Below, one piece after another: positions 1 through 5,913 of a stretch of 29,063 nucleotides of DNA. The stretch spans positions 1 to 29,063 of the IMG/VR virus record IMGVR_UViG_3300042554_000451, one strand, 5' to 3'. The position numbers and the translations under genes were made by a program. How positions within the stretch are numbered: position 1 is the first letter of the stretch; each line of letters starts with the position of its first letter. The stretch is from a virus. The notes below the pieces were generated by a model. That model ran no database searches. It saw only the letters and a list, made by a program, of their open reading frames with translations, and was not told the origin of the DNA.

Positions 1-299
1 CTGACCCGATTTGCCAATCCGTTTTACCGGCTTAACAAGCAATCGACCTAGCAAAGTATTGGAAATCATTAGGTTTCTATGGCTGCGTTGGCGCAATCGC
101 TGACGTGCTTTCTTGTTCGACCCCCCCCGGCCTGGCCTCTCGCGGGGGGCGGCGTCTACATAACCTGACAGACACCGATTTGTTCAGAAAACTTGCCCCA
201 AACATGAACGCGCTGCTCGGAAAAATTTTGTGATTTATGGCTTGAATAGTGTTAAGGCGTTTGCTACACACTCGGCTTACCAGACAACGGAGAAGAAAA
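1..299. other. Left-edge region without a convincing gene
   Basis: No supported gene lies here. The first plus frame is open from base 1 to a TAG at 49-51, encoding 16 residues that start LTRFANPFYR. It could be the tail of a gene cut by the window edge, but it is too short to judge. A C8 run (121-128) and a G6 run (144-149) can pair into a GC-rich hairpin; it has no T tract on either side, so a terminator is not supported. The AT-richer stretch at about 220-270 is the likely place for a promoter of the recombinase-terminase genes, but no clear -35/-10 pair is visible. Confidence 0.4.
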
Positions 300-983
300 A
301 TGGCGGTTTACGGTTACACGCGCGTCTCGACAGAAGACCAGGTGCAGAACACGAGCCTCGACGATCAAGCACGCCAGATAGAGGGGATCGCCATGACGCA
401 CGATCTGACCCTCACGCATATCTACCGCGAAGAAGGCGTGTCGGGCGGTGTGTCCCTGTTCCAGCGGCCGGAAGGATGTAAGCTTGCCTTCCTCCGCGCC
501 GGCGATGTCGTTATCGTCTCGCGCCTTGACCGAATGTTCCGTGACGCCAGGGACGCACTGAACGTCATTGGTGATTGGGACGAAGCGGGTATACGGCTCA
601 TCATTAACGGCTACGGCGATGTGACCGACAACACCAATCCGTTTGGCCGGTTTATGGTTGAGCTTATGGCGGTCTTCAGCGGCGAAGAGCGACGCCGGAT
701 TAAGGAGCGCACAATGGCCGGTCGCAAAGCCAAGAAGAACGCCGGCGGACATCTGGGCGGCAACGCGCCGTTCGGATACGACATCGAAGGAAACGGCCGT
801 AACGCGAAACTGGTTCCAAACCCAGAGGAGCAGGATTGCATTACCACTATGAAAGTGGCACGCCTTAAAGGTCACAGTTTCCGTAACATTGAAGCGATCA
901 TCAAGAAGAAACACGGCAAGTACGTTAGCCACGTCACGATCCGCCGCATTCTTCAGGGAGACCACGTACATGGGAGTTCGTAA
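300..983 (+). CDS. Serine recombinase (resolvase/invertase family)
   Basis: This 227-residue protein should cut and rejoin DNA through a covalent phosphoserine bond. The N-terminal resolvase domain (about 3-140) opens with GYTRVST, giving catalytic Ser10 next to Arg8. The family signature SRLDRMFRD lies at 74-82 and supplies the conserved Arg/Asp residues. A long helix with EERRRIKERT follows, then a GGNAPFGY motif and a C-terminal HTH-like segment (about 188-217). It is slightly longer than classical resolvases (about 185-200 aa) and far shorter than large serine integrases. I chose ATG 300 because GGAG at 289-292 lies 7 bases upstream and the domain starts there; a longer reading from 249 only adds a basic non-conserved tail. 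The 3' end overlaps the terminase gene by 14 bp, so the two are probably co-translated. Whether it integrates, inverts or resolves phage DNA cannot be told from sequence. Confidence 0.93.
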   Translation: MAVYGYTRVSTEDQVQNTSLDDQARQIEGIAMTHDLTLTHIYREEGVSGGVSLFQRPEGCKLAFLRAGDVVIVSRLDRMFRDARDALNVIGDWDEAGIRLIINGYGDVTDNTNPFGRFMVELMAVFSGEERRRIKERTMAGRKAKKNAGGHLGGNAPFGYDIEGNGRNAKLVPNPEEQDCITTMKVARLKGHSFRNIEAIIKKKHGKYVSHVTIRRILQGDHVHGSS

Positions 984-2475
984 AACCACTTCTGCACAAG
1001 GCAAGCCAGCGCCAACCAGAGCCGCCAAGGCCGCAAAGGAAGCCGCGGACCTAATGGCGCAGAATACGAAGGCCGAACCGAACTTCTTTCTGGCGTTCCT
1101 CAAGAAGTATCGCGACGACCCAGTGGGCTTTGTGCGGGACATTCTGCGTACCACGCCAGACCCGTGGCAGGTTGAGTTCCTGAAAGCTATCAGCGCCGGG
1201 CACCGCCGCATCTCCGTGCGGTCGGGCCACGGGGTCGGCAAGTCCACAGCAGCGTCCTGGGCGATGCTCCACTACTTCCTGACGCGCTATCCGGTGAAGG
1301 TGGTCGTGACAGCGCCCACGAGCGCCCAGTTGTTCGACGCCATGTTTGCGGAACTTAAACGCTGGGTCAACGAACTGCCAGACATCCTCAAAACGCTGAT
1401 CGAGGTGAAGAGTGATCGTATCGAACTTAAGGCGGCTCCTAGCGAAGCATTCATCTCTGCCCGTACCTCCCGCGCCGAGACGCCTGAAGCTCTGCAAGGC
1501 ATCCACGCCGATAACGTCCTACTGGTGGCGGACGAAGCGTCGGGTATTCCTGAGTCGGTCTTTGAGGCCGCATCTGGTTCTATGTCTGGTCATAGCGCGA
1601 CCACTCTCCTGCTTGGGAACCCGACCAGAAATACCGGCCTATTTTATGACACCCACAACCGCCTGAAGGGCGAGTGGAAGACGTTCCATGTAAGTTGCAT
1701 CGACAGCCCCCGCGTCAGCGAAGCGTTCGTCAAAGAGATGATGCTGCGCTACGGCGAAGACAGCCCGGCGTACCATGTGCGCGTTTTGGGCAACTTCCCG
1801 CCGCGTGAAGAAGACACCGTCATTCCGGTCGAACTGATCGATGGGGCGATGAACCGTGAGATCAAAGTTGACGAGAACGGCGTTACCGTCTGGGGCCTCG
1901 ACGTTGCGCGCATGGGCAGCGACGCATCGGCCCTCGCGAAACGACGCGGCCCTGTGATCGAAGAGGTGCAGACCTGGAAAGGTCTCGACCTGATGCAGCT
2001 TACTGGCGCAGTCGTCGCCGAGTATGAGGCGCTGCCGCCCAGCCGCCAGCCGGTTGAGATACTCGTTGACTCCATCGGCCTTGGCGCGGGGGTACTTGAC
2101 CGTTTGCGCGAACTGGGACTGCCGGCGCGGGGAATTAACGTGGCCGAAAGCCCGGCAATGAAGGGGACTTACGCTAATCTCAGAGCCGAGCTTTGGTTCA
2201 AGTGCAAAGCCTGGCTGGCCAATCGTGACGTGAAAATCCCGAAAGATGAGCAGTTGTTCGCCGAACTTGCGGCGCCGAGATACACGTTCACGTCTTCGGG
2301 CAAGATGCAAGTGGAAAGTAAAGAAGCCATGAAGAAGCGCGGGCTAGGCTCGCCAGATAAAGCCGACGCGGTGTGCTTGTCACTAGCGACGGACGTGGCA
2401 ACGGCAATGCACGGATACTCCATGACTGGTGCGTTTAGGGGATCACTTAAGCGTAACATCAGAGGAGTTGTGTAG
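970..2475 (+). CDS. terL: Terminase large subunit (packaging ATPase/nuclease)
   Basis: This motor protein pumps DNA into the prohead through the portal and cuts the concatemer. It has 501 residues from ATG 970, preceded by GGGAG at 956-960; a longer frame from 889 would run inside the recombinase gene. The ATPase domain shows Walker A GHGVGKST (86-93, Lys91), Walker B VLLVADEAS (183-191, Asp188/Glu189) and a coupling motif LLLGNPT (about 214-220). The C-terminal RNase H-like nuclease shows GLDVAR (Asp311), ILVDSIG (Asp367) and SPDKADAV (Asp463/Asp466), the expected three acidic clusters. Size and motif order fit a complete TerL. No small terminase is recognisable next to it; the upstream place is taken by the serine recombinase. 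The portal follows after about 1.1 kb of small genes. Confidence 0.95.
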   Translation: MGVRKTTSAQGKPAPTRAAKAAKEAADLMAQNTKAEPNFFLAFLKKYRDDPVGFVRDILRTTPDPWQVEFLKAISAGHRRISVRSGHGVGKSTAASWAMLHYFLTRYPVKVVVTAPTSAQLFDAMFAELKRWVNELPDILKTLIEVKSDRIELKAAPSEAFISARTSRAETPEALQGIHADNVLLVADEASGIPESVFEAASGSMSGHSATTLLLGNPTRNTGLFYDTHNRLKGEWKTFHVSCIDSPRVSEAFVKEMMLRYGEDSPAYHVRVLGNFPPREEDTVIPVELIDGAMNREIKVDENGVTVWGLDVARMGSDASALAKRRGPVIEEVQTWKGLDLMQLTGAVVAEYEALPPSRQPVEILVDSIGLGAGVLDRLRELGLPARGINVAESPAMKGTYANLRAELWFKCKAWLANRDVKIPKDEQLFAELAAPRYTFTSSGKMQVESKEAMKKRGLGSPDKADAVCLSLATDVATAMHGYSMTGAFRGSLKRNIRGVV

Positions 2476-2540
2476 TTACGATAACTGTAGTAACTTATAC
2501 GAGATGCTCCTGCGTTGTCTCCTTTCCGACGCGGTTGAGC

Positions 2541-2572
2541 CGTAAAGTCGGGCCTCGCTCCCCGGCTTTACG
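2541..2572 (+). terminator. Hairpin 1 after terL
   Basis: Bases 2541-2552 pair with 2561-2572 (CGTAAAGTCGGG with CCCGGCTTTACG, one T-G wobble), leaving an 8-base loop. There is no T tract, so this may be an RNA structure protecting or separating terL mRNA rather than a true terminator. Confidence 0.5.
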
Positions 2573-2576
2573 ACCG

Positions 2577-2613
2577 AACGGGGGCCGGTGACCTCTCCAC
2601 ACCGGCCCCCGTT
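2577..2613 (+). terminator. Hairpin 2 after terL, perfect 14-bp stem
   Basis: Bases 2577-2590 pair perfectly with 2600-2613 (AACGGGGGCCGGTG with its reverse complement) around a 9-base loop. The following bases GTTCTCAATC hold only a weak T-rich tail. It is a strong stem in the gap between terL and the endonuclease VII-like gene, and could act as a partial terminator or a processing site. Confidence 0.55.
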
Positions 2614-2644
2614 CTCAATCCATATTAACAATCAAAATGAAACA

Positions 2645-2728
2645 ATGTATAACCCCGCGCAGTGGACTGAGGGGTTTACATGCAAGAGATGTCATCGCAG
2701 CGGCTACAGCGATTCCGCGCAGACCTGA
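2645..2728 (+). CDS. Short ORF with CxxC knuckle overlapping endonuclease VII gene
   Basis: This 27-codon frame starts at ATG 2645 and ends TGA 2726-2728. It encodes MYNPAQWTEG, then FTCKRCHR with a CxxC pair. It overlaps the endonuclease VII-like gene in another frame. In many endonuclease VII homologues a CxxC segment precedes the RYR.(I/L)T.E.(Y/F) core, so this ORF may be the missing N-terminus separated by a frameshift. No good ribosome site is visible upstream. It could equally be chance. Confidence 0.3.
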   Translation: MYNPAQWTEGFTCKRCHRSGYSDSAQT

Positions 2729-2994
2729 TGTACCGATACCGGATTACGGTCGAAAAGTTCTTAGAAATGCTCGAAGAGCAGGGCCGCTCGTGCCCGATCT
2801 GCGATACAGAGTTAAAGCCTGACACGCCGGATCGCGCTGGACCAAATAAGCCAGTAGTCGATCATTGCCATGACAACGGCGCTGTCCGGGGCCTCTTGTG
2901 CCATCGCTGTAATCTGCTTATCGGTCATGCTCGGAACAATACCGAGATACTACATCGAGCGATAGTTTACCTCGCCCAGCGATCCGTGCTATAG
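2680..2994 (+). CDS. Recombination endonuclease VII-like HNH nuclease
   Basis: This 104-residue protein belongs to the T4 endonuclease VII family, His-Me-finger nucleases that resolve Holliday junctions and branched DNA before packaging. Zinc ligands are Cys38/Cys41 (CPIC) and Cys74/Cys77 (CHRC). The catalytic stretch VVDHCH (Asp61, His62) and Asn78 straight after the last Cys match the T4 enzyme layout. The pre-core RYRITVEKFLEMLEEQG is typical of the family. T4's enzyme has 157 residues, so this copy is short. It keeps the nuclease core; the usual extra N-terminal CxxC segment is absent here but is found in another frame just upstream (2645-2728). ATG 2680 has GAGGGG at 2669-2674. It lies between terL and the small head genes, fitting a role in trimming branched DNA during packaging. 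Confidence 0.85.
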   Translation: MQEMSSQRLQRFRADLMYRYRITVEKFLEMLEEQGRSCPICDTELKPDTPDRAGPNKPVVDHCHDNGAVRGLLCHRCNLLIGHARNNTEILHRAIVYLAQRSVL

Positions 2995-3019
2995 CACTTC
3001 AATTACGTGGGAGTCCTGT

Positions 3020-3181
3020 ATGAAGAAGCCTACCAAGATGGACAAGAAGATCGGCAAGGTAATGGGCGAATTCAAAGCCGGTACTTTGCACAGCGGCAAG
3101 GGCGGTCCGGTTGTTAAGAGCCGCAAGCAAGCCGTAGCCATCGCGATGTCGGAAGGCCGCAAAGCCGCGAAGAAGAAGTAA
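3020..3181 (+). CDS. Small lysine-rich protein, DUF6496-like
   Basis: This 53-residue basic protein is missed by length cut-offs. It begins MKKPTKMDKK and contains KVMGEFKAGTLHSGKGG followed by SRKQAVAIAMSEGRKA. That layout (KVMxEFKxGxLxSG ... RKQAIAIALSEARKA) is what I know as DUF6496, a family of unknown function in bacteria and phages. GGAG at 3010-3013 lies 6 bases before ATG 3020. It is the first of three consecutive small basic genes between the nuclease and the portal. The charge suggests nucleic-acid binding or packaging with DNA, but that is inference. Confidence 0.8.
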   Translation: MKKPTKMDKKIGKVMGEFKAGTLHSGKGGPVVKSRKQAVAIAMSEGRKAAKKK

Positions 3182-3185
3182 CGCC

Positions 3186-3344
3186 ATGCCGATGAACAAA
3201 CCCGTCTGGGAAAAGAAGAACCCCGCCAAGAAGTCGAAGCCGCTTACCGCAAAGCAGAAGGCATCGGCCAAGGCTATGGCTAAGTCGGCCGGGCGTCCGT
3301 ACCCGAACCTAGTCGATAATATGCGGGCGTCGAAGAAGAAGTGA
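3186..3344 (+). CDS. Small lysine-rich protein of unknown function
   Basis: This 52-residue protein is very basic, with KKNPAKKSK near the start and ASKKK at the end. The middle segment AGRPYPNLVDNM looks conserved, and I associate it with small proteins beside podovirus portal genes. It starts 4 bases after the previous stop. Its TGA overlaps the GTG start of the next gene as GTGA (3341-3344), a sign of translational coupling. No fold or catalytic motif is visible. Confidence 0.72.
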   Translation: MPMNKPVWEKKNPAKKSKPLTAKQKASAKAMAKSAGRPYPNLVDNMRASKKK

Positions 3345-3601
3345 AGAAAGACAGCCGCCTTACTCGCGCTGGCGTTTCGGGCTATAACAAGCCTAAGAAG
3401 ACGCCGGGGCACCCGACGAAGAGCCATGTCGTTGTGGCCAAGGAAGGCGATCAGGTCAAGACGATCCGCTTCGGCCAGCAGGGCGTGAGCGGGTCTCCCG
3501 AGGGAACGAAACGCAATGAGGCGTTCAAGGCCCGTCACGCGAAGAATATCGCCAAAGGCAAGATGTCTGCTGCGTGGTGGAGCTCCAAAGTTAAGTGGTA
3601 A
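3341..3601 (+). CDS. Conserved basic phage protein of unknown function
   Basis: This 86-residue protein starts at GTG 3341, overlapping the previous stop by 4 bp. It carries SGYNKPKKTPGHPTKSH, then KTIRFGQQGVSG, then FKARHAKNIAKGKMSAAWW near the C-terminus. The pattern is familiar from conserved phage proteins next to portal genes, but I know no assigned function. It is strongly basic and ends WSSKVKW. With its two neighbours it makes a cassette of three basic proteins, possibly DNA-binding head or packaging factors. Confidence 0.82.
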   Translation: MKKDSRLTRAGVSGYNKPKKTPGHPTKSHVVVAKEGDQVKTIRFGQQGVSGSPEGTKRNEAFKARHAKNIAKGKMSAAWWSSKVKW

Positions 3602-3612
3602 GGAACAGCCGC

Positions 3613-5913
3613 ATGGCATATCGTAAAAACTCCAAGCCGACTAAAGAAGAAATGATGTCTGAGGACGAGCAGAAGATGATGCTCGAAGACGGCACTGAAA
3701 TCTCTATCGAGATGGAAGACGGCATGGAAGTAGAGATCGAGACGCCAGAGGAAGAAACTGGCGTCACCGAAGACGAACTTCACGGCATTGTCGCCGGGGA
3801 GATCGACGACGCGCAAGCCTATATTGATGATGTCATTAGCCCAGAGCGGGCTATGGCCGGCCAATACTACAAGGGCGAACCGTTCGGCAACGAAGAAGAA
3901 GGCCGCAGCCAAGTCATTTCGATGGATGTGCGCGATACCGTGCAGGCCATCATGCCGTCGATCATGCGCGTATTCTTCGGTTCGAGCAACGTCGTTGAGT
4001 TTGCGCCGAACGGCCCGGAAGATATTCAGAACGCCGAGCAGGCGACGGATTACGTCAACTACTGCCTGACCCGCGACAACAACCTGTTCATGGTTTGCTA
4101 CGAAACGTTCAAGGACGCGCTTGTCCGTAAGAACGGTATCTCCAAGGTTTGGTGGAACGAAGACGAAGACGTGCAGACCTACAACTTCGAAGGTCTGAGC
4201 GAAGAAGCCTACACCGTTCTCGCGTCGGACCCGGATGTCGAGATCGTCGAGGTCGAAATGGAAACCGGCGAAATGGCTATGATGGGGCCAGACGGCATCG
4301 AGATCATGGTGCCGAAGCCGACCGAGTATTCCTGCACGATCCGCCGTACCACGAAGAAGGGCCGGCTGTGTGTTGCGGCTGTTCCGCCTGAAGAGTTCCT
4401 TATCGACCGCCGCGCTCGTAACATCGAAGACGCGGAGTTTGTCGCGCATCGCCGTTATGTGACCGTATCCGATCTCGTAAAGATGGGGTACGAGATGGAC
4501 GAGATCGAGAACCTTGGCTACGAAACACAAGACGACTTTGAAGGCAACCAGGAAACCTTCGACCGGAATCCGAACGCAACGATTCTTGGCGCGGGCCGCA
4601 CAGACTTGGCGAGCCGCAAAATCCTTTATATCGAAGGGTACGTCCGCGTAGACATGGACGGCGACGGCATCGCCGAATTGCGCCGTGTTTGCGTTGGCGG
4701 TAGCGCCTATAAAATCCTACATAACGAACGCTGCGACCTGATCCCGTTTGTGTCGTTCTGCCCGGACCCCGAGCCGCACACCTTCTTCGGCCTGTCGATT
4801 GCGGATGTCACGATGGACATCCAGCTTATCAAGTCGAACATCCTGCGCAATATGCTCGACAGCCTCGCGCAGTCTATCCACCCACGCACTGCCGTCGTCG
4901 AGGGCCAAGTTAACCTCGAAGACGTGATGAACACCGAAGTTGGCGGTATCATCCGTATGCGCGCACCGGGCATGGTGCAGCCGTTTAGCCAGCCGTTTGT
5001 CGGCCAGGCCGCGTTCCCAATGCTGGCCTACATGGACGAACTGCGCGAGAACCGCACTGGCATCAGCAAGGCCGCTGCTGGCCTCGACGCCAATGCGCTC
5101 CAGTCCTCGACCCGCGCCGCCGTTGCGGCGACCATCACGGCCGCACAGCAGCACATTGAACTGATCTGCCGCATCTTCGCCGAGACGGGCATGAAAGTGC
5201 TGTTCGAAAAGGCACTGAAACTTATCACTATGTATCAAGATGCACCGCGCATGGTGCGTCTGCGTAATCAGTTCGTGCCGATTGATCCGCGCGTCTGGAA
5301 CTCGAACATGGACGTTGTGGTCAACGTGGCGCTTGGTTCGGGCACGACCGAAGAGAAGATGAACTTCCTCGGTCAGATCGCGGCCAAGCAGGAGATGCTG
5401 ATCCAGCAGGGCGGAGTTGACAACAACCCGTTGGTTGACCTGTCGCAGTACCGCAACACCTTGGCGCAGATGCTGGCAATGGCCGGGTTCAAGGACGCAG
5501 ATATGTTCTTCAAGAACCCCGCGCTCAATCCGCCCCCGCCGCCCCCGCCTCCGCCCCCTCCGTCGCCTGAGCAAATTCTGGCGCAGGTTCAAGTGCAGGC
5601 CATCCAAGCCGACATCCAGAAGAAGGCCGCAGAGCTTGAGCTTCAGCGCGAAGAGATGCTGCGTAAGGACGACCGCGAACGCGATAAGATTGACGCCGAT
5701 GTGATGATTAAGGCTGCGGAGATAGAAGCCAAGTATGGCGCGCAAGTCAACACCGCGCGAATCGAAGCCATGATGCAGCGTGATAGGGACGCCATGCGCC
5801 AGCAGGCTGAGACACAGCGCGCTGTGGCCACAGCCGCTGTTCAAGCCGCCCAGGCCGCTCAGGCTGCGCCCGCCCCCGAACAGACCCCTATGCCGCCTGA
5901 AGGGATGATGTAA
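3613..5913 (+). CDS. Portal protein (P22-like head-tail connector)
   Basis: This 766-residue protein should form the dodecameric ring at the head vertex that passes DNA and docks the terminase and tail. The first 60 residues are unusually acidic. The core begins near residue 105 with DVRDTVQAIMPSIMR, followed by AEQATDYVNYCLTRDN and DALVRKNGISKVWW, which I recognise from P22-type portals. A poly-proline stretch lies at about 640-652. A charged coiled coil rich in Glu, Arg and Gln (about 655-745) follows, and the end is Ala/Pro-rich. Length is close to the P22 portal (725 aa). ATG 3613 was chosen over a GTG at 3595 because AAGGA at 3600-3604 fits it. Its TAA overlaps the next ATG by one base (TAATG). 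Confidence 0.92.
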   Translation: MAYRKNSKPTKEEMMSEDEQKMMLEDGTEISIEMEDGMEVEIETPEEETGVTEDELHGIVAGEIDDAQAYIDDVISPERAMAGQYYKGEPFGNEEEGRSQVISMDVRDTVQAIMPSIMRVFFGSSNVVEFAPNGPEDIQNAEQATDYVNYCLTRDNNLFMVCYETFKDALVRKNGISKVWWNEDEDVQTYNFEGLSEEAYTVLASDPDVEIVEVEMETGEMAMMGPDGIEIMVPKPTEYSCTIRRTTKKGRLCVAAVPPEEFLIDRRARNIEDAEFVAHRRYVTVSDLVKMGYEMDEIENLGYETQDDFEGNQETFDRNPNATILGAGRTDLASRKILYIEGYVRVDMDGDGIAELRRVCVGGSAYKILHNERCDLIPFVSFCPDPEPHTFFGLSIADVTMDIQLIKSNILRNMLDSLAQSIHPRTAVVEGQVNLEDVMNTEVGGIIRMRAPGMVQPFSQPFVGQAAFPMLAYMDELRENRTGISKAAAGLDANALQSSTRAAVAATITAAQQHIELICRIFAETGMKVLFEKALKLITMYQDAPRMVRLRNQFVPIDPRVWNSNMDVVVNVALGSGTTEEKMNFLGQIAAKQEMLIQQGGVDNNPLVDLSQYRNTLAQMLAMAGFKDADMFFKNPALNPPPPPPPPPPPSPEQILAQVQVQAIQADIQKKAAELELQREEMLRKDDRERDKIDADVMIKAAEIEAKYGAQVNTARIEAMMQRDRDAMRQQAETQRAVATAAVQAAQAAQAAPAPEQTPMPPEGMM

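Noticed and set aside
121-150. C8/G6 hairpin as a terminator
   Set aside because: No T tract on either strand; also homopolymer runs are prone to sequencing error.
242-270. Possible promoter TTGAAT-17-TACACA before the recombinase
   Set aside because: The -10 match is poor and no second element supports it; left as part of the upstream region.
77-271. 64-codon minus ORF at the left edge
   Set aside because: No ribosome site, Arg/Pro-rich translation across the C/G-run hairpin, and opposite to the promoter side of the recombinase.
264-1247. Long minus-strand ORF of 327 codons
   Set aside because: It lies antisense to the recombinase and terminase, which have full motif sets; its translation shows no domain and is a GC-rich shadow frame.
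2637-2822. 61-codon ORF MKQCITPRSG... over the endonuclease start
   Set aside because: Arg/Ala-rich shadow of the endonuclease VII gene with no motif.
3535-5844. Two long minus ORFs (3535-4530 and 4717-5844) under the portal
   Set aside because: His/Val/Leu-rich shadow translations opposite a clearly recognised portal gene, with no ribosome site.
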